This document shows positions 8,278 to 15,544 of a stretch of DNA of 64,000 nucleotides, piece after piece. The position numbers were made by a program, and so were the translations under genes. The notes beneath the pieces were generated by a model, which saw only the letters and a list, made by a program, of their open reading frames with translations, ran no database searches and was not told the DNA's origin. The stretch's first letter is position 1. Every line of letters begins with the position of its first letter. This stretch comes from CAMYOC01 sp963704875 (lineage in GTDB: Bacteria > Pseudomonadota > Gammaproteobacteria > Steroidobacterales > XN24): positions 1,240,001 through 1,304,000 of the forward strand of contig CAVPIA010000008.1 in the NCBI GenBank assembly GCA_963704875.1, in the 5' to 3' direction.

Positions 8278-9651
8278 ATGGGCATGGAGTGGATCTCGCT
8301 ACTGCTGTTTGCCTGCGTGATCATCGTGCTGCTGGCGGGCTTCCCGGTCGCGTTTAGCCTGGCCGGAACCGCGTTGTCATTCGCGGCGGTCGGCATAGTG
8401 ACCGGCGTTTTCGACCAGTCCTATCTGGAGGCATTGCCCAACCGTCTGTTCGGTATCATGAACAACAGCACGCTGGTCGCGGTGCCGTTGTTTGTCTTTA
8501 TGGGTGTGATGCTGGAGCGTTCGCGTCTGGCAGAGGATTTGCTCGACACGCTCTCCTGCCTGTTTGGCGCGATGCGCGGCGGCCTCGCCATGTCAGTCAC
8601 TCTGGTCGGCATGCTGCTGGCTGCAAGCACCGGCATTGTCGGCGCAACAGTCGTCACTATGGGCTTGTTGTCTCTGCCGACCATGCTCAAGCGCGGCTAT
8701 GCGCCGACTGTCGCCACCGGCACCATCTGCGCCGCCGGCACCCTGGGACAGATCATCCCGCCGTCTATTATCCTGGTGCTTCTTGGCGATGTTCTTTCCA
8801 CTGCGTATCAGCAGGCGCAGCTCAAACAAGGCAATTTCTCGCCGGAAACGGTATCAGTGGGCGAGTTATTCGCAGGCGCCCTCCTCCCCGGTCTGATGCT
8901 GGTTCTGCTCTATCTGGCCTGGCTGGCGTTCGTTGCTATCGTCAGGCCAGCGAGCATGCCTGCGCACCCGGTTGAAGACTCGCGGGCCGGTCTTGGATCA
9001 CGCGTCCTGAAGGCCTTGCTACCGCCGCTGATGCTGATTCTTGCAGTCCTTGGATCGATTATCGCCGGACTGGCGACCCCTACCGAGGCTGCGGCGGTTG
9101 GCGCGGTCGGTGCGATCGTTCTCGCCGCCGCTCGTGGCCAGCTGGATATCGCCTGTATGCGTGAAGTGGTCCATCGGACCGCTCGGGTGAGCAGCATGGT
9201 GTTTCTGATCCTGATCGGAGCATCGGTGTTCTCGCTGGTGTTCCGCGGGTATCACGGCGATGAACTGGTGCGCTCCTTGCTAACGGAAATACCAGGCGGC
9301 GTGTTCGGCGCGATGTTTGTGGTCATGTTGTTGATGTTTCTGCTCGGCTTTGTGCTCGACTTTATCGAGATCACTTTCGTGGTGGTGCCGATCGTCGGTC
9401 CGGTGCTGCTGGCCATGGGCCTGGACCCGGTGTGGCTGGGGGTGATGATCGCGATCAATCTTCAGACTTCGTTTTTGACGCCGCCGTTTGGCTTCGCGTT
9501 GTTCTATCTGCGCGGCGTTGCGCCGGCGAGCGTCAGGACCGGTGACATCTATCGCGGGGTCGCGCCGTTTGTCGCGATACAGGTCCTGGCCATCATCATC
9601 CTGGCCTTCTGGCCGCAGCTGGCCACCTGGCTGCCGCAGCAGGTCTATTAG
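8278..9651 (+). CDS. dctM: TRAP transporter large permease (DctM family)
   Basis: 457 residues and about twelve hydrophobic segments. DctM is the main transport subunit of a TRAP system. Family signatures include VAVPLFVFMGVMLERS, LLAASTGIVGATVVTMGLLSLP, GTICAAGTLGQIIPPSIILVLLGD and LGFVLDFIEITFVVVPI. The insert of about 20 residues after the IIPPSIILVLLGD helix is common in the TakM/FcbT3-type subgroup. The start was set at ATG 8278, two bases after the dctQ stop; an in-frame ATG at 8284 is an alternative. It is convergent with the receptor gene. Confidence 0.93.
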   Translation: MGMEWISLLLFACVIIVLLAGFPVAFSLAGTALSFAAVGIVTGVFDQSYLEALPNRLFGIMNNSTLVAVPLFVFMGVMLERSRLAEDLLDTLSCLFGAMRGGLAMSVTLVGMLLAASTGIVGATVVTMGLLSLPTMLKRGYAPTVATGTICAAGTLGQIIPPSIILVLLGDVLSTAYQQAQLKQGNFSPETVSVGELFAGALLPGLMLVLLYLAWLAFVAIVRPASMPAHPVEDSRAGLGSRVLKALLPPLMLILAVLGSIIAGLATPTEAAAVGAVGAIVLAAARGQLDIACMREVVHRTARVSSMVFLILIGASVFSLVFRGYHGDELVRSLLTEIPGGVFGAMFVVMLLMFLLGFVLDFIEITFVVVPIVGPVLLAMGLDPVWLGVMIAINLQTSFLTPPFGFALFYLRGVAPASVRTGDIYRGVAPFVAIQVLAIIILAFWPQLATWLPQQVY

Positions 9652-9916
9652 ACCTCCGCGTCCCCTTCCCCCATGCAATATAGTCCGGATGCGGAATCGG
9701 GGCCGGATGGCTTATGAGCTGACGCGTGGCCTCTTCCCAAGAGCGCTTGTGCGCAAATTGACGGCAACCAGTCGGGTCTAGTTGCAGCGCCAGCCGGACT
9801 GCCTGACCGGGATCCTGGCGCAGGTCCTGCCAGCCACACGATACGACTGATGCAGGTGCCACTATGACACCGGCCTATACCGGTTCTGGCAGCCTGGTTC
9901 CGACTCGTATGCCGGG

Positions 9917-11014
9917 CTAGCGACTCAGGTCGCGCGCCTGGAAATAGGCCAGCTCGGAGACATCGTGCCACTTTTGGACCTGGTTCAGAAACGCGAGCTG
10001 GGATTCGTAGATCTTGCGCGCCAGCGGGTCCTGCGTGGCTATCTCGGCCAGCACCTCGTCGGAGAGTTGCTTCAGTCGCCTGAGTACGTCATCCGGGAAA
10101 CGGCGCAGCTTCACTCCATGTTCATTGACCAGGGTCTCCAGCGCCGCCTGGTTGCGGGCCGTATATTCCGCCAGCATGTCAGCGTTGACCGTACGGCAGG
10201 CCATGAACACGATCCTCTTGAGATCCTCGGGCAGTGCTTCCAGCGACTGTTTGTTGAAAATCGCCTCGAGGGTCGTGCCCGGTTCGTGCCAACCTGGATA
10301 GTAGTAGTTCTTCGCTGCCTGATAGAGACCGAACGCCAGATCGTTGTACGGACCGACCCATTCGGTCGCGTCGATGCTGCCGGTCTGCAACGCAGTGAAT
10401 ATCTCACCTCCAGGCAGGTTGACCGGCGTCCCACCGGCGCGGCGGAGGACTTCGCCGCCAAGCCCGGGGATCCGCATCTTCAACCCCTGAAGGTCATCCA
10501 GCGTACGGATCTCTTTCTTGAACCAACCGCCCATCTGGATGCCGGTGTTACCCGCCGCGGCCGGCACCAGATTGAATGGCGCATAGAGTTCGCGCCACAA
10601 CTCTTCACCGCCGCCATAGAACATCCACGCATTGCGCTCCTGAGCGTTCATCCCGAAAGGGGTGGCGGCAAAAAACTGGGCAGCTTCTGTTTTGCCCTTC
10701 CAGTAATACGCGCCACCGTGTCCGATATCCGCAGTGCCCCTGGCCACGGCATCGAACACCTCGAACGCGGGAACCAGTTCCGGCGCGGCGAAAACCTGTA
10801 CCGTTATCCTGCCTCCGGACGCTTCTTCGATCATCCGCGCCAGATCACTGGCGCCGGTACCCAGTCCGGGGAAGTTGGCCGGCCAGGTGGTGACCATCTT
10901 CCACTGGAATGTCTCGGTCGAGGCTGACTCTGCATCCGCGACCTGCTCCGGTTTGGAACAACCCGCCACGCCGGCCGCGGCCAGCCCGGCCAGAAATTCA
11001 CGTCGCTTCATCAT
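9917..11014 (-). CDS. dctP: TRAP transporter solute receptor (DctP/TakP/FcbT1 type), predicted Tat lipoprotein
   Basis: 365 residues. The N-terminus MKRREFLAGLAAAGVAGC combines a twin-arginine motif (KRREFL) with a lipobox (GVAGC), so the protein should be exported folded by Tat and lipid-anchored. The mature part has family hallmarks: MVTTWPANFPGLGTGA, GHGGAYYWKGK, GLKMRIPGLGGEVLRRAGGT and TGSIDATEWVGPYNDLAFG, the last including the Arg/Glu substrate region seen in keto-acid-type receptors. A strong GGAGGAG (11018-11024) precedes tandem starts GTG 11017, ATG 11014 and ATG 11011; I prefer 11014. It faces dctQM across a 265-base spacer, so the transporter is split between strands. The substrate cannot be told from sequence. 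Confidence 0.92.
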   Translation of the reverse strand: MMKRREFLAGLAAAGVAGCSKPEQVADAESASTETFQWKMVTTWPANFPGLGTGASDLARMIEEASGGRITVQVFAAPELVPAFEVFDAVARGTADIGHGGAYYWKGKTEAAQFFAATPFGMNAQERNAWMFYGGGEELWRELYAPFNLVPAAAGNTGIQMGGWFKKEIRTLDDLQGLKMRIPGLGGEVLRRAGGTPVNLPGGEIFTALQTGSIDATEWVGPYNDLAFGLYQAAKNYYYPGWHEPGTTLEAIFNKQSLEALPEDLKRIVFMACRTVNADMLAEYTARNQAALETLVNEHGVKLRRFPDDVLRRLKQLSDEVLAEIATQDPLARKIYESQLAFLNQVQKWHDVSELAYFQARDLSR

Positions 11015-11158
11015 CACTCCTCCCCAATTTGTTGTTTTCCCTGCCCGTCACTCGTCACCAAGGCTAGCAGCACTCGATCGCGGTCAAAAGAAAACCAGAA
11101 CGCGCCGAATGCGTGAGCTACTTTCCCACTTTATAGTCATATTCGCTAAGTTTTTTTA

Positions 11159-11187
11159 TTTATATTACCACTTTGGGCCGTTTTTAA
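11159..11187 (-). promoter_or_regulatory. Sigma-70-type promoter of dctP
   Basis: On the minus strand TTAAAA (11187-11182), a 17-base spacer, then TATAAA (11164-11159). Predicted transcription start is near 11150, about 135 bases upstream of the dctP start, leaving a long leader. Confidence 0.5.
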
Positions 11188-11202
11188 TTTATATGGGGTT
11201 TT

Positions 11203-11222
11203 ATGAACAATATATGGTTCAT
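11203..11222. promoter_or_regulatory. Near-perfect palindrome, candidate operator
   Basis: ATGAACAATATATGGTTCAT is a 20-base palindrome with only one mismatched pair (A/G flanking the central ATATAT). It lies 15 bases upstream of the -35 of the dctP promoter and just before the candidate dtd promoter, a typical place for a dimeric regulator between divergent genes. Confidence 0.5.
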
Positions 11223-11342
11223 ATTTGATTGTTTGTGGCGTTTATGTATGAAATGCGGCAGACTTTGTTCCATCTCCGGGGTGATTTAGCAATCCCCCGG
11301 TCGCGTATTATCCTTGGGTTCGGCTAGTGAGCGAGGAATTTT

Positions 11343-11819
11343 GTGATTGGTCTGTTGCAGCGGGTGACACAAGCCCAGGTGGAAGTGGACAGCGTGGTCG
11401 TTGGCGCGATCGGTGCTGGCCTGCTGGTGCTGGTCGGCGTGGAGCCGGATGACACGCCCGCCCAGTCTGACCGGCTTCTGGATCGGATTCTCGGCTACAG
11501 GGTATTCCCGGATTCGGACGGGCGTATGAATTGCTCGCTGACCGAGACCGGCGGCGGTCTGCTGCTGGTGCCTCAATTCACGCTCGCCGCGGATACGCGC
11601 AAGGGTGCCCGGCCCAGCTTTACCACAGCGGCGCCGCCGGAGCTGGGCGAGCGCCTGTTCGACTACCTGGTCAGCCAGGCCATAGCGCTACACTCGAACA
11701 CGAAACAGGGTCGCTTTGGCGCCCATATGCTGGTCAGCCTGGTAAACGACGGACCCGTGACGTTCTCGCTGACCGCCCGGGCCGCCAGGCCGCAACCTCG
11801 CCAGCGCGGCAATCCCTGA
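11343..11819 (+). CDS. dtd: D-aminoacyl-tRNA deacylase
   Basis: 158 residues, slightly longer than the usual 145 because of a C-terminal tail rich in Arg/Gln/Pro. Dtd hydrolyses D-amino acids (and Gly) mischarged on tRNA in the cytoplasm. Both active-site signatures are present: the LLLVPQFTLAADTRKGARPSF segment (the SQFTL-type motif with Pro replacing Ser) and the Gly-cisPro motif NDGPVTFSL. The N-terminus MIGLLQRVTQAQVEVD matches the family, supporting the GTG start at 11343, with GAGGA at 11332-11336. It precedes tatABC, an arrangement seen in many proteobacteria. Confidence 0.94.
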   Translation: MIGLLQRVTQAQVEVDSVVVGAIGAGLLVLVGVEPDDTPAQSDRLLDRILGYRVFPDSDGRMNCSLTETGGGLLLVPQFTLAADTRKGARPSFTTAAPPELGERLFDYLVSQAIALHSNTKQGRFGAHMLVSLVNDGPVTFSLTARAARPQPRQRGNP

Positions 11820-11894
11820 TGCGCTGGGGAGTCATTGGCGTATGATTGGCGGCAATCACGACGAGTGCGGCTAGATGCCGCGGAGGAAACGGTA

Positions 11895-12143
11895 ATGGGT
11901 TTTGGTGGCATCAGTCTGTGGCAACTGCTGATCATCCTTTTGATCGTGGTGTTGATCTTTGGCACCAAGCGCCTGCGCTCGATCGGTTCGGATCTGGGCG
12001 GAGCGGTTAAGAGTTTTCGCAAGTCGATGGACGAGGGCGAAACAGAACAGGAAAAAAAGCAGATCCCCGGTACGGAAAACAAGCCTGACGCGGATTTCGC
12101 CGAGAACAAGCCTGCGGAAAAGACGCCCTCCGGTCAGGGCTGA
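11895..12143 (+). CDS. tatA: Sec-independent translocase subunit TatA
   Basis: 82 residues. The ATG at 11895 follows GGAGGA at 11882-11887. Architecture is classical: short periplasmic N-terminus, one membrane helix (LWQLLIILLIVVLIF), the hinge FGTKRLRSIGSDLG, an amphipathic helix (GGAVKSFRKSMDEG) and a charged tail. TatA oligomers form the translocation path for folded proteins such as the dctP product encoded nearby. It is first in a tatABC operon. Confidence 0.95.
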   Translation: MGFGGISLWQLLIILLIVVLIFGTKRLRSIGSDLGGAVKSFRKSMDEGETEQEKKQIPGTENKPDADFAENKPAEKTPSGQG

Positions 12144-12158
12144 CGCAGCAGCCGCACC

Positions 12159-12563
12159 GTGTTTGACGTCGGCTTCTGGGAGCTCACCTTTATCATGACC
12201 CTGGCTCTTCTGGTGCTGGGGCCCGACAAATTGCCAGGACTGGTCCGCTCTCTGGGCCGATGGATGGGGCGGGCGAGGTCAGTCGCGCGCAATCTGCGTG
12301 TCCAGATCGAGCGCGAGGTTGCCGAGATGCCAGTGACGCCCTCCGCCAAGCCACGCGCCGCGGCAACCCCGAAACAGGAACCGTCTGAGACGGTAGAGAA
12401 CACCGCTGGCAACGGCATCGCCGAAAAACCAGATCCGGCGCCAGGCCCGGACAATCACGCGGACAATCACGCGGATAAGAACCCGGACAAGCATCCGGAC
12501 CCCAATAGTGATGTCGCCGAACCGGCGGGAGAGAAGGGCAGTGAGCCAGGAATCCGGTTCTAA
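12159..12563 (+). CDS. tatB: Sec-independent translocase subunit TatB
   Basis: 134 residues starting at GTG 12159. The start MFDVGFWELTFIMTLALLVLGPDKLPGL carries the conserved membrane helix with Glu (position 8) and the Gly-Pro hinge, followed by the amphipathic helix. TatB with TatC forms the twin-arginine receptor. The C-terminal tail holds a run of four-residue repeats (DNHA, DNHA, DKNP, DKHP, DPNS) encoded by 12-base repeats. It overlaps tatC by 23 bases. Confidence 0.93.
   Translation: MFDVGFWELTFIMTLALLVLGPDKLPGLVRSLGRWMGRARSVARNLRVQIEREVAEMPVTPSAKPRAAATPKQEPSETVENTAGNGIAEKPDPAPGPDNHADNHADKNPDKHPDPNSDVAEPAGEKGSEPGIRF
12450..12509 (+). repeat. 12-base tandem repeat inside tatB
   Basis: Five consecutive 12-base units (12450, 12462, 12474, 12486, 12498). 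The first two are identical (GACAATCACGCG) and the others diverged. Being in frame, gain or loss of units would lengthen or shorten the TatB tail by four residues without a frameshift. Confidence 0.85.
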
Positions 12564-13311
12564 GAAACCGCTGCCAGAATCGACATTGCTGTCTCATCTG
12601 CTTGAGCTGCGCAATCGGCTGCTGCGTATCGCTGCCGGGATTCTTCTGGTTTTTCTTGTCCTGGCGCCGTTCGCCGACCGCCTGTTCGAAATGGTGGCGA
12701 ATCCGCTGATGGCCCAACTTCCGGAAGGCACCAGCATGATCGCGACCCAGGTGGCCTCCCCGTTCCTGACCCCGTTCAAGACCGCGTTCGTCGCCGCGGT
12801 GTTTATCGCCGTACCCTGGATCTTCTACCAGATCTGGGCTTTTGTCGCGCCGGGCCTGTATCAGCAGGAGAAGCGGGTTGCGATTCCGCTGGTGCTGTCC
12901 AGCGCGCTGCTGTTTTATGCCGGCGTGGCCTTCGCCTATTTTCTGGTGTTCCCGCTGATGTTCAGCTTTTTCACCGCGGTGGCACCGGAAGGTGTCTCGG
13001 TGATGACTGACATCAATGCCTATCTGGATTTTGTGCTGACGCTGTTCTTCGCTTTCGGCATCGCCTTCGAGGTGCCGATAGCCACCGTATTGATGGTGTG
13101 GGCGGGTTTCACCACACCAGCAAAGCTTGCTTCCCACCGCGCCTACGTGCTGCTGGGCTCGTTTGTCGTCGGCATGTTCCTGACTCCGCCGGACGTGATC
13201 TCGCAGACCCTGCTGGCGGTGCCGGTCTATCTGCTCTATGAAGCCGGCATCGTGATGGCCAGAATCCTGGTCCCCGGTCATCGGGAAGTGGAGTCGCAGC
13301 AAAACGGCTGA
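12541..13311 (+). CDS. tatC: Sec-independent translocase subunit TatC
   Basis: 256 residues from GTG 12541, chosen because family homology begins at LLSHLLELRNRLLR; a longer frame from 12508 lies within tatB and adds unrelated residues. Six membrane helices are readable. Conserved features include HLLELRNRL near the N-terminus, the FKTAFVAAVFIAVPWIFYQIWAFVAPGLYQQEK block with the essential Glu, and SFFTAVAPEGV. TatC recognises twin-arginine signals. Confidence 0.95.
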   Translation: MSQESGSKKPLPESTLLSHLLELRNRLLRIAAGILLVFLVLAPFADRLFEMVANPLMAQLPEGTSMIATQVASPFLTPFKTAFVAAVFIAVPWIFYQIWAFVAPGLYQQEKRVAIPLVLSSALLFYAGVAFAYFLVFPLMFSFFTAVAPEGVSVMTDINAYLDFVLTLFFAFGIAFEVPIATVLMVWAGFTTPAKLASHRAYVLLGSFVVGMFLTPPDVISQTLLAVPVYLLYEAGIVMARILVPGHREVESQQNG

Positions 13312-13431
13312 GCATCCTTCCGCGCCTGCCATCAAGGCGCACCATCCCGACGAGAACGCTATTAATGGTTGCTTCAGCCCATTTGCGGGATTATCTTGGT
13401 TTTCTCGTTGCGCCCCCGGAGACCATTGCTT

Positions 13432-15511
13432 ATGCATCTGACCAGCCGCGCGGCATCGATCGTCATTCTCCTGCTGGCAGCGCCACTGCTTTGTGGCGCT
13501 GCGAATACGCCGGTTCCGCTGGCAGATTTCTTCCGCAATCCAGCGTTTACCGATGTCCAGATATCCCCCGATGGCCGCTTCATCAGCGCCATTACCTACA
13601 CGGAAAAATATCCGGAAGCGCGTAATCTGGTGGTGATGGAAGTAGGCAAATGGGACGATGCCCGCCTGGTCACGTCCTACAAGAGCGAAGAAGTTCGCTG
13701 GTACGAATGGGCTGACTCAGAGCGTCTCGTGTTCAAAGTCGATCGCGACTATGACGACGTGAACCGCGGCTTCGAATACGTCGGTTTCTACTCGGTCCGC
13801 CATGACGGCAAGGCCGGGCGGGTCCTGCACGAACCGTTCATGAACGATCGGCGCTCCCGCGGCACGCTGAGCAGCTCTGCGTCAGTCGGGGGTGGTCTGC
13901 GGGAGGACATTGCGTTTTTGAGCGATCTCCCGGGCGACCCGGATCATATCCTGGTGTCCAAACGGGATTCCTTTGTCTTCCCCGACGCCTATCGACTTGA
14001 TCTCTTGAACGGCAAGATGACTATCGCAGCCAAGGGCGAGGGTGCCTTCGAAATATGGATTGCCGATAACCTCGGCCGGGTGCGCGCGGCCATCGGGCGC
14101 GGCCAGTCTCGGGACGATCTGGAGTACGAATTGGTTTACCGCCCGGATGAGGATTCGCCATGGCAGACGGTGCGCAGTTTCGATGCGCGCTCAGAGATTG
14201 AGGTCCACGGCTTCGATGCAGATAATCTGCACTTGTGGGTCTCGGCGCGGGTCGATGATGACCGGTTGGCCCTTTACCGCTTGAACCCGCAGACCGGGGA
14301 GTTCGGGCCGGCGATCGCGGCGGACCCGGAATACGATTTGGAGGCGCTGCCATACGACGCAGGCAACATCGGTTTTGTCAGTGCACGGGATGGCACCCCG
14401 CTGTATCTGGAATACGCCACGGACACCCGGAAAAAGGTGTTTATCGATGACGACTGGCGCGTCATCCAGCAGATGATCGACGGCGCATTGCCAGACAGGC
14501 ACAACGACATCGTCGACTGGGACCAGCGCTGGGCCAGGCTGATTATTCGCTCGTGGAGCGACCGCGACCCGGGTAGCTACTTTTTTTTCGATCGCGAGAC
14601 CGGCACGCTCAGACATCTTCTGCAGCCCATGCCGTGGATCGATCCTGAACGCATGAGCCCGATGGAGCCGGTCGTCTTCGAGGCCAGGGACGGGATGACC
14701 ATCCACGGTTACCTGACACGACCGACCGTGCAACCCAAAGGCCCGGTGCCCATGATCGTGCATCCCCATGGTGGACCGTTTGGTATTCGCGATGTGTGGA
14801 CATTCAACCCGGAGGTACAGTTCCTGGCCAGTCGCGGCTACGCCGTGCTGCAGGTGAATTTCCGCGGCTCAGGCGGCTACGGCTTCGACTTTGAAGCTGC
14901 CGGATATAGGCGCTGGGGCCTGGAGATGCAGGATGATCTGACCGACGCTGTCGCGTGGGCTGTCAAGAGCGGTATCGCGGATCCGGAGAATATCGGCATC
15001 TACGGCGCTAGCTACGGCGGCTATGCGACGATGATGGGTTTGGTCAAGACACCGGAGCTCTACCGGGTCGGCATCAACTATGTCGGCGTCGTGGACCTGC
15101 CTCGATTGTATCGGGACGATACGCGCACTCGTTCCGTCGAGGGGATCCAGGACTGGTTTCGCAACTGGTGGGTCGCTCATATCGGGGATCCCAAAGACTG
15201 ACGCCGAACAACTGCATGACACCTCGCCGATACACTTCGTCGATCGTATCCAGGCTCCGGTCATGGTGATCCACGGCCGCCTTGACTGGAGAGTAGACAT
15301 CGACAGCCAATACTGGCCGCTGGTCCGCGCCCTGAAGGCTGGGAACAAACCTCACGAGGCCATGGTCAAACGCTTCGAGGGTCACGGGTTCTTTAAAGAG
15401 AAGAACCAGATCGAACTCTATTCGGCCATACAGGCTTTCCTGGCGCGCTACATGCCCACGGCGCAGAATCCTTCCACGGAGACCGTCGCCGCGACGAAGC
15501 AGGGAGGCTGA
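13432..15511 (+). pseudogene. S9 family (prolyl oligopeptidase-type) secreted peptidase, frameshifted near the C-terminus
   Basis: The ATG at 13432 gives a signal peptide (MHLTSRAASIVILLLAAPLLCGA) before a beta-propeller region and an alpha/beta-hydrolase domain. The first frame contains the nucleophile motif YGASYGGYATMMG but stops at 15201 right after HIGDPKD. A second frame, open from 15080 to 15511, continues with KTDAEQLHDTSPIHFVDRI, the catalytic Asp segment (HGRLDWRVD) and His segment (FEGHGFFKE). Removing one base, for example one A of AAA at 15193-15195, joins the two and restores alignment to the neighbouring paralogue. As written, the Ser is separated from Asp and His. This may be a true mutation or a sequencing indel. 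Confidence 0.85.
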
Positions 15512-15544
15512 AGGGGGCTTCCATGCTGCGGGGTTCTATCCTGA

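Larger units (their letters stand above)
11100..11342. other. AT-rich intergenic island between dctP and dtd
   Basis: The 328 bases between the dctP and dtd starts hold no gene. Roughly 11110-11270 is far richer in A/T than its surroundings, with poly-T and TATATT/ATATGG tracts. It contains a good minus-strand promoter, a near-perfect 20-base palindrome and a plausible plus-strand promoter (TTGATT 11225-11230, 16-base spacer, TATGAA 11247-11252). Confidence 0.7.

Noticed and set aside
9965..10927. 320-codon plus-strand frame inside dctP
   Set aside because: Antisense shadow of a clear TRAP receptor; GC-rich third positions leave the opposite strand open.
12193..13437. 414-codon minus-strand frame across tatB and tatC
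   Set aside because: tatB and tatC are well supported on the plus strand; the antisense product is Arg/Gln/His-rich without domains.
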